Source: Haemophilus sp. (GTDB taxonomy: Bacteria; Pseudomonadota; Gammaproteobacteria; Enterobacterales; Pasteurellaceae). Taken from it: a DNA stretch of 64,000 nucleotides. The notes beneath the pieces are model-generated. The model did not search any database. It saw only the letters and a list, made by a program, of their open reading frames with translations, and was not told the origin of the DNA. Within the stretch, counting starts at the first letter, position 1; every line of letters starts with the position of its first letter. Positions 1-9,298 of the stretch are shown here, in pieces. The stretch lies in contig JAHZCD010000006.1 in NCBI GenBank assembly GCA_019423025.1, positions 1 to 64,000 on the forward strand, written 5' to 3'. Both the position numbers and the translations under genes were made by a program.

Positions 1-302
1 CATTAATTGATGCTGTTGCGCGTTTTATTCCCGGTGTATTAGGCAAGCAAGCCTCCGCAGAAGAAGATTCTTTTGTAGATGGTTTATTAGATTGCCCGCA
101 TTACACCAGACCGGAAGTGTTAGAAGGATTAACTGTACCACCCGTGCTGATGTCGGGACATCACGAAGAAATTCGCAAATGGCGATTAAAACAATCGCTA
201 CAAAGAACGTGGCTCCGACGCCCTGAGCTCCTAGAAGGCCTAGCTCTGACTGACGAACAACGTAGACTGTTAAAAGAGGCCCAAGCCGAGCATAACAGTT
301 AG
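1..302 (+). CDS. trmD: tRNA (guanine-N1)-methyltransferase TrmD, C-terminal part
   Basis: The reading frame is open from base 3 and ends at the TAG at 300-302; the start lies left of the window. About 99 C-terminal residues are present. TrmD methylates G37 of tRNAs that read codons starting with C, preventing +1 frameshifting. The visible part matches the end of the family: the segment GLLDCPHYTRP, then VPPVLMSGHHEEIRKWR, which belongs to the AdoMet-binding and tRNA-contacting C-terminal region. It lies 36 bp before rplS on the same strand, the usual end of the rpsP-rimM-trmD-rplS operon. The family assignment is firm; only the fragment can be judged. Confidence 0.95.
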   Translation, partial: LIDAVARFIPGVLGKQASAEEDSFVDGLLDCPHYTRPEVLEGLTVPPVLMSGHHEEIRKWRLKQSLQRTWLRRPELLEGLALTDEQRRLLKEAQAEHNS

Positions 303-338
303 TTTCAGTTACATCTAGGATCAATAAAGGATCAAACA

Positions 339-689
339 ATGTCTAACATTATCAAACAACTTGAACAAGAACAATTAAAACAAAACGTACCTAGCTTCCG
401 CCCAGGTGATACTTTAGAAGTTAAAGTATGGGTAGTTGAAGGTAGCAAACGTCGTTTGCAAGCATTCGAAGGCGTGGTTATTGCAATTCGTAACCGTGGC
501 TTGCACTCAGCATTCACTTTACGTAAAATTTCTAACGGTGTAGGTGTTGAGCGTGTATTCCAAACTCACTCTCCAGCTGTAGATTCTATCGCTGTTAAAC
601 GTAAAGGTGCAGTACGTAAAGCTAAACTTTACTACTTACGTGAACGTTCAGGTAAATCTGCTCGTATTAAAGAGCGTTTGGGCGAATAA
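339..689 (+). CDS. rplS: 50S ribosomal protein L19
   Basis: A 116-residue protein of the normal L19 length. It sits at the 30S-50S interface of the ribosome. The N-terminal segment IIKQLEQEQLKQNVPSFRPGD and the middle segment RLQAFEGVVIA are typical of L19, and the basic C-terminus (ARIKERLGE) is intact. The ATG is preceded by AAAGGA at a good distance. It follows trmD closely, is the last gene of the operon, and is followed at once by a perfect intrinsic terminator. Confidence 0.98.
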   Translation: MSNIIKQLEQEQLKQNVPSFRPGDTLEVKVWVVEGSKRRLQAFEGVVIAIRNRGLHSAFTLRKISNGVGVERVFQTHSPAVDSIAVKRKGAVRKAKLYYLRERSGKSARIKERLGE

Positions 690-700
690 TTTCGCAAAGA

Positions 701-728
701 AAAAGGCTTGGGATCCCAAGCCTTTTTT
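701..728 (+). terminator. Intrinsic terminator after rplS
   Basis: Perfect palindrome AAAGGCTTGG / CCAAGCCTTT centred on GGATCC and followed by a T-run. Because of the symmetry with A- and T-tracts it can also end mnmA transcription from the minus strand, whose stop codon is at 735. Confidence 0.9.
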
Positions 729-734
729 GTTAGG

Positions 735-1889
735 TTATTTAATCCGTTCTTCGATAATCCCACCGCCCAAACAAATTTCACCAAGGTAAAATACGGCAGA
801 TTGTCCTGGTGTGACGGCTGATTGAGGTTCATCGAAAATCACTCGAATAGTTTCATCATCAATCGGTTCAATCACACAAGGAATATCTTGTTGGCGATAA
901 CGTGTTTTAACCGTGCAACGTACTAATTCACGAATTGGCTCGCGATCAACCCAATGTAATTGGCTAGCAATCAAACCTTTTGAAAATAAACGAGGATGGT
1001 CATGCCCCTGAGCGACAATAAGCTCATTATTTTCAACATCCTTATCTACCACATACCAAGCCTCATCACCCGCATTTTTTAAACCACCAATGCCTAACCC
1101 TTTACGCTGTCCCAACGTGTGATACATCAAACCATCATGGCGACCAATAATTTCACCATCAACAGTACGAATATCACCAGGTTGAGCCGGTAAGTAACGA
1201 GCTAAGAAATCCTTAAATTTACGCTCACCAATAAAACAAATACCGGTAGAGTCTTTTTTCTTCGCCGTAATTAAGCCAAGCTCTTCAGCAATAGCGCGAA
1301 CAATGGGCTTCTCAATTTCACCAACGGGGAATAAACTTTGTCCCACTTGTTTATGGCTTAAGGTATAAAGAAAATAACTTTGATCTTTATTAGCATCTAA
1401 ACCACGTAATAATTTTGCATTTTCATCATCACCAGCCCTACGTACATAATGCCCTGTTGCAATGTAATGAGCACCAAGATCTTCAGCTGCATATTCTAAA
1501 AATGCTTTAAATTTAATTTCTTTATTACACAAAATATCTGGGTTCGGCGTGCGCCCTGCTTTATATTCAGTTAAAAAATGCTCAAATACATTATCCCAAT
1601 ATTCTGCAGCAAAATTAATTTTATGTAGTTTAATCCCCAACTTATCGCATACTGCCTGCGCATCAGCAAGATCCGCTGCGGCTGTACAATAATCCGTGTC
1701 GTCATCTTCTTCCCAGTTTTTCATAAACAAACCTTCCACTTGGTAGCCTTGTTGTTGAAGAATAAACGCAGAAACGGAGGAGTCCACCCCACCAGACATA
1801 CCACAAATGACTTTTTTAGTGGCATTTTCGGCAAGTTGTTCTGCACTCAATGGTGCGAAATGTTGATTATAAGTATTTGAAGTTAACAT
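735..1889 (-). CDS. mnmA: tRNA-specific 2-thiouridylase MnmA
   Basis: MnmA adds sulfur to U34 of the tRNAs for Lys, Glu and Gln, using ATP and sulfur relayed from IscS/TusE. The PP-loop motif SGGVDS is near residues 32-37. The two catalytic cysteines are seen in NPDILCNKEIKF and in STGICFIGER. The open frame extends further upstream to 1967, but I chose the ATG at 1889 because it carries a clear Shine-Dalgarno sequence (GGGAG) and gives 384 residues beginning MLTSNTYNQHF, the family length; the 26 extra residues look like untranslated leader. It lies downstream of nqrM on the same strand. Confidence 0.96.
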   Translation of the reverse strand: MLTSNTYNQHFAPLSAEQLAENATKKVICGMSGGVDSSVSAFILQQQGYQVEGLFMKNWEEDDDTDYCTAAADLADAQAVCDKLGIKLHKINFAAEYWDNVFEHFLTEYKAGRTPNPDILCNKEIKFKAFLEYAAEDLGAHYIATGHYVRRAGDDENAKLLRGLDANKDQSYFLYTLSHKQVGQSLFPVGEIEKPIVRAIAEELGLITAKKKDSTGICFIGERKFKDFLARYLPAQPGDIRTVDGEIIGRHDGLMYHTLGQRKGLGIGGLKNAGDEAWYVVDKDVENNELIVAQGHDHPRLFSKGLIASQLHWVDREPIRELVRCTVKTRYRQQDIPCVIEPIDDETIRVIFDEPQSAVTPGQSAVFYLGEICLGGGIIEERIK

Positions 1890-1946
1890 AAGTCTCCCGT
1901 AACTTCGGTTAAGGCGAAGCACATTGGTGATAATGATTGAAACATA

Positions 1947-1962
1947 GCGGAATGACTTCCGC
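1947..1962 (-). other. Small hairpin in the nqrM-mnmA gap
   Basis: GCGGAA-tgac-TTCCGC forms a perfect 6-bp stem between nqrM and mnmA. A second, weaker stem (CTTCG/CGAAG) lies at 1903-1919, just upstream of the mnmA ribosome binding site. No T-run follows the first hairpin, so it is not a clear terminator; its role is unknown. Confidence 0.35.
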
Positions 1963-2009
1963 CCCATAAATTAAGGTTATTGCACAAAGTGCTGTTGATT
2001 TTGCGTGAA

Positions 2010-2270
2010 TTATTTCACTTCATAAAATTGCGAATCATCGTCTTTCTTCGCAAATTTTTGTTCATATTCAGCTTTGGCATTTTCATCGCCAGCATTTAAT
2101 TTTTCTTGTAAAGTGTCGCAAGGTTTATCGCAATCACAGGCTTTGGCGATACCGAGTGATGAAAGCCCGCCACAGCTGCCCTTTAAGCTTTGTTTTTTAA
2201 AGATAAAGCCGACAGACATTAATACAATAATTGCAACAAAAACGATTAGGGTAAAAAATAAAGTTTGCAT
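2010..2270 (-). CDS. nqrM: Na+-NQR maturation protein NqrM
   Basis: An 86-residue membrane-anchored protein with one N-terminal transmembrane segment (residues 2-23) followed by a cysteine cluster (C33, C45, C47, C51). NqrM (DUF539 family) is needed to place the iron centre shared by NqrD and NqrE. The cysteine motif CDCDKPC is the visible signature. The gene starts 3 bp after the apbE stop, so both maturation factors are translated from one message that lies just past the nqr operon. Confidence 0.92.
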   Translation of the reverse strand: MQTLFFTLIVFVAIIVLMSVGFIFKKQSLKGSCGGLSSLGIAKACDCDKPCDTLQEKLNAGDENAKAEYEQKFAKKDDDSQFYEVK

Positions 2271-2272
2271 AA

Positions 2273-3313
2273 CTATTCTTTTGTTTCTGTTAATTTTTTG
2301 AAAGCAGAGGATGATTTTGTCACAAAACCATTATCTGTTTTAATGATTAAATAAACGGCAAGATTATTTTTCTCAGCCACTTCTAACGCCTTGTCTTCAC
2401 CAAGCACAAATAACCCTGTTGATAAGCCATCTGCAGTCATTGAAGTTGGTGCAAGTACCGTAATTGAGGCTAAATGATGCTGAATTGGATAACCTGTTTT
2501 CGGATCAATTTCATGAGCAAAGCGTTTACCATTTTCTTCAAAGTAAATTCGATAATCGCCAGAACTTGCCATTCCCATATTGTCTAATCCAATGACAGCT
2601 TCAACCGCTCTTTCACCTGTTGTAGTTGGTTTTTCAATTGCGATCTGCCAAGGTTTGCCTTCAATATTTTTTCCTTTCGCACGAATTTCTCCGCCGATTT
2701 CAACCATGTAATTCTGAGCATTTAATTGTTCTAACTTTTCAGCGACCAGATCAACGCCAAAGCCTTTAGCAATCGAGGACAAATCGACATAAACTTGAGG
2801 AAGTGCTTTGCTTAATGTCGGTTTGGCAGCACTCATATCGAGGGCAATTTTATCAATACCAACCCAAGCTTGGCGTTCAGCTAATTGTTCTGGTGTAGGT
2901 TGTTTTTCTGGACGTTTTTCCGGGCCAAATCCCCATAAATTAACGACAGGGCCAACAGTTACATCCAATGCACCTTCAGTCACTTTATTTAAACGAATCG
3001 CTTCGGCCAATACTTTGGCAAAATCTGCTGAAATCTCAATCGGTGTATTCACTTGGGTATTTTGATTGAAACGACTCAATTCCGAATCTTTTTTGTAAGT
3101 GGACATTTTCGCGTTCACATCTTTTAAGATAGCTTCAATTTCTTCATGCGTCTTTTCAGATGTTGCTTTCATTGAGCCTTCATCAAGGTATTTAACATGA
3201 TAAGTTGTTCCCATTGTTTTACCACTTAATGAGATAACTTTTGTTTCTTTTTCACAGGCTGCAAGACTTAATGCCATTGCCACCGCCACGATACCGCTTA
3301 TTAATTTTTTCAT
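2273..3313 (-). CDS. apbE: FAD:protein FMN transferase ApbE (lipoprotein)
   Basis: ApbE covalently attaches FMN, taken from FAD, to a threonine in target proteins; its targets here are NqrB and NqrC, encoded just upstream. The N-terminus is a lipoprotein signal ending LSLAAC with C20 as the lipidated residue. The typical ApbE segments SGKTMGTTYHVKY, VDLSSIAKGFGVD, EIGGEIRAKG and the metal/FAD site GYPIQHHLASITV-TADGLST are present. Length (346) is normal. It is separated from nqrF by a hairpin made from two inverted uptake signals, so its expression may be partly uncoupled from the pump. Confidence 0.96.
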   Translation of the reverse strand: MKKLISGIVAVAMALSLAACEKETKVISLSGKTMGTTYHVKYLDEGSMKATSEKTHEEIEAILKDVNAKMSTYKKDSELSRFNQNTQVNTPIEISADFAKVLAEAIRLNKVTEGALDVTVGPVVNLWGFGPEKRPEKQPTPEQLAERQAWVGIDKIALDMSAAKPTLSKALPQVYVDLSSIAKGFGVDLVAEKLEQLNAQNYMVEIGGEIRAKGKNIEGKPWQIAIEKPTTTGERAVEAVIGLDNMGMASSGDYRIYFEENGKRFAHEIDPKTGYPIQHHLASITVLAPTSMTADGLSTGLFVLGEDKALEVAEKNNLAVYLIIKTDNGFVTKSSSAFKKLTETKE

Positions 3314-3400
3314 CTGGATTTCCTAAATCTGTGAACTACTAGCAAACTAAACAAAATTTACCTGTAATCATAGAAAATTTTCTAAAAACACCTTAAATAT

Positions 3401-3429
3401 TGACCGCACTTCATCACAAAGTGCGGTCA
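3401..3429 (-). terminator. Hairpin of two inverted uptake signals between nqrF and apbE
   Basis: TGACCGCACTT and AAGTGCGGTCA form a perfect 11-bp stem with a 7-base loop. Both arms contain the Haemophilus uptake signal core. On the minus strand the stem is followed by a T-rich stretch (AATATTT), so it can act as a partial terminator at the end of the nqr genes. Inverted uptake-signal pairs serving as terminators are known in Pasteurellaceae and Neisseria. Confidence 0.7.
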
Positions 3430-3457
3430 GTTTTCATGATGTTTTGATTAACTAAAA

Positions 3458-4693
3458 TCAACCACCGAAGTCATCTAATAAGATGTTCTCATCTTCAACA
3501 CCGAGGTCTTTCAACATTTTGATTACCGCAGCGTTCATCACCGGAGGTCCACACATGTAGTATTCACAATCTTCTGGTGCTTCATGATTTTTCAAGTAGT
3601 TTTCATAAAGTACGTTGTGAATAAAGCCGGTATAACCAGTCCAGTTATCTTCCGGTAACGGATCAGATAATGCCACGTGCCATGTAAAGTTTGGATTTTC
3701 TGCTTGAAGCTGATCAAAATCTTCCACATAGAACATTTCACGTTTAGAACGTGCACCATACCAGAATGACATTTTACGTTTAGAGTGTAAACGTTTTAAT
3801 TGGTCAAAGATATGAGAACGCATTGGTGCCATACCCGCACCACCACCGATGAAGACCATCTCATTATCGGTTTCTTTCGCGAAGAATTCACCGAATGGAC
3901 CTGAAATTGTCACTTTATCACCTGGTTTTAATGACCAAATGTAAGAAGACATTTGACCTGGAGGTGCATCAGGCTGACGAGGTGGAGGCGTTGCAATACG
4001 CACGTTAAGCATAATGATGCCTTTCTCTTCTGGGTATGAAGCCATAGAGTAAGCACGGATAATATGCTCGTCCACTTTAGACACATAACGCCATAAATCG
4101 TATTTGTCCCAATCCTCATGGTATTCTTCTGGAATATCAAAATCTTTATAGTAAACCGTATGTGGATCAGCTTCGATTTGGATATAACCACCTGCACGGA
4201 AAGGTACTTCTTCGCCTTCAGGAATCGCTAATTTAAGCTCTTTAATAAAGGTGGCTTTGTTATCGTTAGAAATAACGGTACATTCCCATTTTTTCACGCC
4301 GAAAATTTCTTCTGGAAGTTCAACGTCCATATTGCCTTTTACATTCACTTGGCAAGCTAAACGATAGCCTTCTTTTGCTTCACGTTTATTAATATGAGAA
4401 AGCTCAGTTGGAAGAATTTCACCACCGCCACTTTTTACTTTCACAATACATTGGCCACAAGAGCCACCGCCACCACAAGCAGAAGAAACGAAGATACCCT
4501 TACTTGCTAAAGCACCAAGTAATTTGCCGCCAGCTGGTAAAGTGATCGCTTTTTCAGGATCATCATTAATAGAAATGGTGATGTCACCAGAATCCACTAA
4601 TTTTGATTTAGCGAATAAAATAATCGCAACGAGCACTAAAAGGATAACCGTAAATGCCGCAACACCTAATAATAAAATTGAAGATTCGCTCAT
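3458..4693 (-). CDS. nqrF: Na+-translocating NADH:quinone reductase subunit F
   Basis: NqrF takes electrons from NADH and passes them through FAD and a 2Fe-2S cluster into the Na+ pump. Residues 4-28 form the membrane anchor. The ferredoxin-like domain has cysteines C73, C79, C82 and C114. The FAD-binding motif RAYSMASYP and the NADH-binding stretch FIGGGAGMAPMRS follow, and the C-terminus carries YYMCGPPVM. Length (411) is normal. It is the last nqr structural gene; 10 bp separate it from nqrE. Confidence 0.97.
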   Translation of the reverse strand: MSESSILLLGVAAFTVILLVLVAIILFAKSKLVDSGDITISINDDPEKAITLPAGGKLLGALASKGIFVSSACGGGGSCGQCIVKVKSGGGEILPTELSHINKREAKEGYRLACQVNVKGNMDVELPEEIFGVKKWECTVISNDNKATFIKELKLAIPEGEEVPFRAGGYIQIEADPHTVYYKDFDIPEEYHEDWDKYDLWRYVSKVDEHIIRAYSMASYPEEKGIIMLNVRIATPPPRQPDAPPGQMSSYIWSLKPGDKVTISGPFGEFFAKETDNEMVFIGGGAGMAPMRSHIFDQLKRLHSKRKMSFWYGARSKREMFYVEDFDQLQAENPNFTWHVALSDPLPEDNWTGYTGFIHNVLYENYLKNHEAPEDCEYYMCGPPVMNAAVIKMLKDLGVEDENILLDDFGG

Positions 4694-4703
4694 TTATGCC
4701 TCC

Positions 4704-5300
4704 TTATAACTGAATTCCAGAGAATGACATAAAGCCAAGCGCCATCAAGCCTGCAGTAATAAAGGTAATCCCTAATCCTTTTAAGCCTGCCGGTACATCG
4801 GCATATTTCATTTTTTCGGTTAAGCCTGCAAGTGCAACGATTGCTAACATCCAACCTAACCCTGCACCCACACCATAAACTGCAGATTCTGCAAAAGTGT
4901 ATTCACGTTGTACAGCAAAAGATACACCACCAAAGATCGCACAGTTTACAGCGATAAGTGGAAGGAAAATACCTAATGCGTTATAAAGTGCTGGGAAGAA
5001 TTTATCTAAAGTCATTTCAAGTAATTGAACAAGACCCGCAATAATCCCGATAAAGGTAATAAAGTTTAAAAACTCAAGGCTTACACCTTCTACCAATGCG
5101 CCATCCTTTAATACATGTTCGTATACAAATTGGTTCGCAGGCACCGCAATACCAAGTACCACTGTTACCGCAACACCAAGGCCAAACGCCGTAGAAACTT
5201 TCTTAGAAACTGCAAGGAAAGTACACATCCCTAAGAAGAAAGAAAGCGCCATGTTTTCAATGAAGATCGCCTTCACGAATAGGCTAATATAATGTTCCAT
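4704..5300 (-). CDS. nqrE: Na+-NQR subunit E
   Basis: A 198-residue integral membrane protein with six predicted hydrophobic helices, homologous to NqrD and RnfA. It helps hold the intramembrane iron centre and the Na+ path: the FFLGMCTFLAVSKK and LPLIAVNCAIFGG segments contain the conserved cysteines. Start MEHYISLFVKAIF is typical of the family. The gap to nqrD is 3 bp, which suggests coupled translation. Confidence 0.96.
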   Translation of the reverse strand: MEHYISLFVKAIFIENMALSFFLGMCTFLAVSKKVSTAFGLGVAVTVVLGIAVPANQFVYEHVLKDGALVEGVSLEFLNFITFIGIIAGLVQLLEMTLDKFFPALYNALGIFLPLIAVNCAIFGGVSFAVQREYTFAESAVYGVGAGLGWMLAIVALAGLTEKMKYADVPAGLKGLGITFITAGLMALGFMSFSGIQL

Positions 5301-5303
5301 TGA

Positions 5304-5933
5304 TTATTTCTCCTGTTGCTCAGGTTTCCACGTTCTTAAGCCCCAAATAACGAAGCCGATAATAAAGAACGCACTTGGTGCAAGAAGGAATAAACCGTTT
5401 GGTTGATACCAACCGCCGTCTTGAATCGTTTGGAATACAGGGAAACCAAATAAACGACCAGAACCGATTAATTCACGTAATGTAGCGACAATTAATAAGA
5501 TCGCACCATAACCTAAACCATTACCGATACCATCAACAAAGCTTTCTAGCGGAGGTGATTTCATCGCAAACGCTTCTGCACGACCCATTACGATACAGTT
5601 TGTAATGATAAGGCCAACGAATACAGAAAGCTGTTTAGATAAACCATAGGCATAAGCTTTTAATACTTGGTCAACCAAGATTACTAAAGATGCGATAATC
5701 GCCAGTTGCACAATGATACGGATACTATTTGGAATATAGTTACGAATCAATGAAATGAACAAACTGGAGAAACCGGTTACCAAACTTACCGCAATCGCCA
5801 TAACGATTGCTGTTTGTAATTGGGTCGTTACCGCTAATGCAGAACAGATACCCAAAATTTGCAAGGCAATCGGGTTATTTTTAACAATAGGATCGAATAA
5901 AAGACCTTTTAAGTTTACTTTTGCATCAGCCAT
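5304..5933 (-). CDS. nqrD: Na+-NQR subunit D
   Basis: A 209-residue membrane protein, paralogue of NqrE, with which it forms the inverted pair that binds the iron centre in the membrane. The conserved cysteine segments ALQILGICSALAVT and IITNCIVMGRAEAFA are seen. Its ATG shares one base with the nqrC stop (TAATG), showing translational coupling. Six hydrophobic helices are evident. Confidence 0.96.
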   Translation of the reverse strand: MADAKVNLKGLLFDPIVKNNPIALQILGICSALAVTTQLQTAIVMAIAVSLVTGFSSLFISLIRNYIPNSIRIIVQLAIIASLVILVDQVLKAYAYGLSKQLSVFVGLIITNCIVMGRAEAFAMKSPPLESFVDGIGNGLGYGAILLIVATLRELIGSGRLFGFPVFQTIQDGGWYQPNGLFLLAPSAFFIIGFVIWGLRTWKPEQQEK

Positions 5934-6724
5934 TATTTGATTTCTCCTGCTTTAAATTTCGCTAAGAATGGACCAAAGCCATTTTGGCTGAACCAATAAT
6001 CAAATGAACCTTGAACACCGTTACTGGTTAAAGTTGCACCTGATAAACCATCTACACCGTGCTCTTTATCTGCAGCAGAGCTACCTTTGTAGATTTTGAA
6101 TTTTTGGTTACCTTGCTCATCGAATAATTTTTTATCGACAAACTGTGCTTGCCAACGAGGGTTAGCAATTTCGCCCCCAAGACCGGCTGTTTCACCTTGA
6201 TCATAGTAAGTAATACCTTTGATGGTATTTGCATCTGGCGCAACTGAAACGAAACCGTACATAGTTGACCATAAACCGCGACCATACATTGGTAATACGA
6301 CTTGGCTTACATTGCCTTGCTCATCTTTTACAAGATAAACACGTGCTTGATTTGCACGAACTTTAATCCCTGCTTTATCTGCTTCAGCTGGAATTGCTTG
6401 GCTTTTTGCAGGAACTTTAATGGCATCTTTAGGTTCAAATTTGCTGATTTCTTCTGCTGAAGCTTGAACGTAATCACCACTTTGCAAATCGACTAAACGA
6501 GGTTCAATAAATTTGTTGTAAGTGTCTTTGATTACTGATGCATTATCTTCTTTCATTAATCCGGCAACAGTTAAAATGTTACGTTGAACGTCGAGTGCTT
6601 TTTGTTCATCTTGTTTGGATTTTAATGCTACTGCAGCACCAGAAACCACGATAGAACACACTAAACTTAGCAACACAACAACGGTAACTGTACCGCTAAC
6701 GCTATCTTTATTAAATTTAGCCAT
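5933..6724 (-). CDS. nqrC: Na+-NQR subunit C
   Basis: NqrC carries a covalent FMN on the periplasmic side. One N-terminal membrane helix is followed by a soluble domain; the flavinylation motif DGLSGAT lies near the C-terminus, with the modified threonine about residue 231. The frame is open to 6799, but the start at 6724 (MAKFNKDSVSG, 263 residues) fits the family and overlaps nqrB by 8 bp; the longer form would add an unlikely N-terminal extension read from inside nqrB. Confidence 0.95.
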   Translation of the reverse strand: MAKFNKDSVSGTVTVVVLLSLVCSIVVSGAAVALKSKQDEQKALDVQRNILTVAGLMKEDNASVIKDTYNKFIEPRLVDLQSGDYVQASAEEISKFEPKDAIKVPAKSQAIPAEADKAGIKVRANQARVYLVKDEQGNVSQVVLPMYGRGLWSTMYGFVSVAPDANTIKGITYYDQGETAGLGGEIANPRWQAQFVDKKLFDEQGNQKFKIYKGSSAADKEHGVDGLSGATLTSNGVQGSFDYWFSQNGFGPFLAKFKAGEIK

Positions 6725-7952
6725 TTGTTCTTGCTCTCCGACGTTTGATATTTGCTTGAACCACGATGTAGTCGAAAATTGGTGCAAATAAGTTTGCAAA
6801 TAAAATCGCTAACATCATCCCTTCTGGATAAGCTGGGTTCACTGTACGAATTAATACCGCCATCACGCCAATTAACGCACCGTACCACCATTTACCCGTA
6901 TTGGTAAATGAAGCAGATACAGGGTCTGTAGCCATGAAGATCATACCAAGTGCAAAACCACCTAATACAAAGTGCCAATGCCAAGGCATTGAGAACATTT
7001 GGTTAGAATCAGAACCGATTAAGTTGAATAAGGTTGCTGTACCAATCATACCGATCATGACACCAGCCATAATGCGCCAAGAAGCAATTCGAGTGAATAC
7101 AATCACTGCACCACCGATTAATAACGCAAGCGTTGAAACCTCACCCATTGAACCTGGGATATTACCAATGAATGCATCCATCCAAGTAATAGGTTGACCG
7201 GTTACAGTGTGTTGTAATGCTGCTTGACCACCTTGAGACCATTGTGAAAGTGCGGTTGCGCCTGAGAAACCATCTGCTGCAGTCCATACTAAGTCACCGG
7301 AAATTTGAGCCGGATAAGCAAAGAATAAGAATGCACGACCAGCAAGTGCAGGGTTCATAAAGTTACGACCTACACCACCGAAGATTTCTTTCGCTACCAC
7401 GATACCAAAGCTGATACCAAGCGCCGCTTGCCATAATGGCAATGTTGGTGGAACGATTAACGCAAATAAAATGGTTGAAACGAACATCCCTTCATTTACT
7501 TCATGACCACGCACCACTGAGAACAATAATTCCCAAATTGTACAAACGGTAAATACCACTAAGTAAATTGGTAAGAAGAAGATCGCCCCTAACGCCATTT
7601 TTGAGCTCCAAGTTGCATTATTGGTTAAATCTAAACCTAATGAACTTGCAAGCGCATAGTGCCAATCGTTAGCAATTAATTGCTCTAAATTGCCTAATTG
7701 ATTTAAAGCAGGGATCGCTTGGTTACCCACATTGTACATCCCGTAGAAAATCGCTGGGAACAACGCAAGGAAAACCGTAATCATCATACGTTTTGAGTCT
7801 AACGCATCACGAACGTGTGTGTTTTTGTGCGTTACCGTGCCTGGTGTATAAAGCAAGGTATAAATCGATTCAAAGACCGGATAAAGCTTGCTGTATTTAC
7901 CACCTGGTAAAAACGCGGGTTCCATTTTTTCAAAAAGATTTTTTAAACCCAT
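6717..7952 (-). CDS. nqrB: Na+-NQR subunit B
   Basis: The largest membrane subunit (411 residues), carrying riboflavin and a covalent FMN and forming much of the Na+ channel and quinone site. The flavinylation motif DGFSGAT is at residues 227-233, with T233 the expected FMN attachment site for ApbE. The start MGLKNLFEKMEPAFLPGGKY is typical. An uptake signal is embedded at 7248-7256. Two bases separate it from nqrA. Confidence 0.97.
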   Translation of the reverse strand: MGLKNLFEKMEPAFLPGGKYSKLYPVFESIYTLLYTPGTVTHKNTHVRDALDSKRMMITVFLALFPAIFYGMYNVGNQAIPALNQLGNLEQLIANDWHYALASSLGLDLTNNATWSSKMALGAIFFLPIYLVVFTVCTIWELLFSVVRGHEVNEGMFVSTILFALIVPPTLPLWQAALGISFGIVVAKEIFGGVGRNFMNPALAGRAFLFFAYPAQISGDLVWTAADGFSGATALSQWSQGGQAALQHTVTGQPITWMDAFIGNIPGSMGEVSTLALLIGGAVIVFTRIASWRIMAGVMIGMIGTATLFNLIGSDSNQMFSMPWHWHFVLGGFALGMIFMATDPVSASFTNTGKWWYGALIGVMAVLIRTVNPAYPEGMMLAILFANLFAPIFDYIVVQANIKRRRARTNG

Positions 7953-7954
7953 TT

Positions 7955-9298
7955 TTAACCTTCCTTCTCAATCTTATCCAATACTTGACGCAAGATTGAA
8001 CCGTATTCATATTTGCCCGGGCAAACGAAAGAACATAACGCTAAGTCTTCTTCATCTAATTCAAGACAACCTAACGCTTGCGCGCCATCTGTATCGCCCA
8101 CGATTAAATCACGTAATAATAATGTCGGTAAAATATCCAACGGCATCACGCGCTCATAGCTACCGATTGGTACCATTGCACGCTCACCACCATTTTCTGC
8201 GGTAGTGAAGTTGAATAATTTCTTACCGAAGTGACCCAATACGGTACGGGTAATCGAATATTTGTTCGATTGTGGTGTAATCCAACCTAAGAACTCTTTC
8301 TCATTACCTTCTGCAATCACAGAAACTTGTAATGCATAACGACCTAAATAGTCGTGAGCATCTTTTGCTGTTTGACCACAAAGTACTGAACCAGAAATCA
8401 CACGGTTATTACCGTCTTTTAACTCACCTGCCGTTAATTGAGAAAGGTTAGCACCGATTACTGTACGAACTAAACGAGGCTCTTTCACTTGCGGCCCAGC
8501 AAGAGAAACAACACGTTCAACATAAAGTTCGCCCGTAGTGAATAATTTACCTACAGCAATCACATCTTGGTAATTGATGTGCCATACGGTTTTATGAGCA
8601 CCAACCGGATCGATAAAGTGGATATGTGTCCCCACTAAGCCAGCAGGATGAACACCACCAAAATCATGTACTTTTAGGTTAGCTAAATCCACGGTTGGGA
8701 TATTGCTATCGCCAGCTTTACATAAATTTAATGGTTTATTTGGGAATAGACGACTTAACACGGTTAAACCGTCAATAAAATCTTGCCAATGCTCTTTTAA
8801 CACCACCTCTGGATTTGCTGCCAAAGGATTGGTATCCATCGCATTTACAAACAGAGAAGAAGGTTCTGCATCTAAGGCAGGCACTTTGCTGAACGGACGG
8901 GTGCGGAACGCTGTCCACAAACCGGATTCAACGAGGTTTTGTTTAACTTGTTCAGAAGAAAGCGTATTGAGCTCACCTGCGTTATATTTAGCGAAAGTAA
9001 CTTGATCGTTACCTTGCACATCAATGACCACAGATTGTAATACACGTTTTTCGCCACGATTAATTACAGTGATAGTACCGCTCGCAGGGGCTGTGAAAAC
9101 CACTCCAGGGTTTTTCTTGTCTTCAAAAAGCACTTGGCCTTTTTTCACAACATCGCCTTCACGTACCTTCATAGAAGGACGCATACCCACATACTCTTCA
9201 CCAAGAATCGCAACCTGATTCACAGCGTTACCGCTATGGATTACTTGTGCTGGTTTTCCTGCAATAGGAAGATCCAAGCCTTTTTTGATTGTAATCAT
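7955..9298 (-). CDS. nqrA: Na+-NQR subunit A
   Basis: First gene of the nqr operon, 447 residues. NqrA is the cytoplasmic subunit implicated in quinone binding. The N-terminus MITIKKGLDLPIAGKPAQ and the motifs RPSMKVREGD and VFTAPASGTI belong to the family. The SD and promoter must lie in the roughly 400-bp gap to its right. Confidence 0.97.
   Translation of the reverse strand: MITIKKGLDLPIAGKPAQVIHSGNAVNQVAILGEEYVGMRPSMKVREGDVVKKGQVLFEDKKNPGVVFTAPASGTITVINRGEKRVLQSVVIDVQGNDQVTFAKYNAGELNTLSSEQVKQNLVESGLWTAFRTRPFSKVPALDAEPSSLFVNAMDTNPLAANPEVVLKEHWQDFIDGLTVLSRLFPNKPLNLCKAGDSNIPTVDLANLKVHDFGGVHPAGLVGTHIHFIDPVGAHKTVWHINYQDVIAVGKLFTTGELYVERVVSLAGPQVKEPRLVRTVIGANLSQLTAGELKDGNNRVISGSVLCGQTAKDAHDYLGRYALQVSVIAEGNEKEFLGWITPQSNKYSITRTVLGHFGKKLFNFTTAENGGERAMVPIGSYERVMPLDILPTLLLRDLIVGDTDGAQALGCLELDEEDLALCSFVCPGKYEYGSILRQVLDKIEKEG

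Noticed and set aside
1890..1967. Longer MnmA with 26 extra N-terminal residues
   Set aside because: The internal ATG at 1889 has a strong SD and gives the family length; the extra residues are not MnmA-like.
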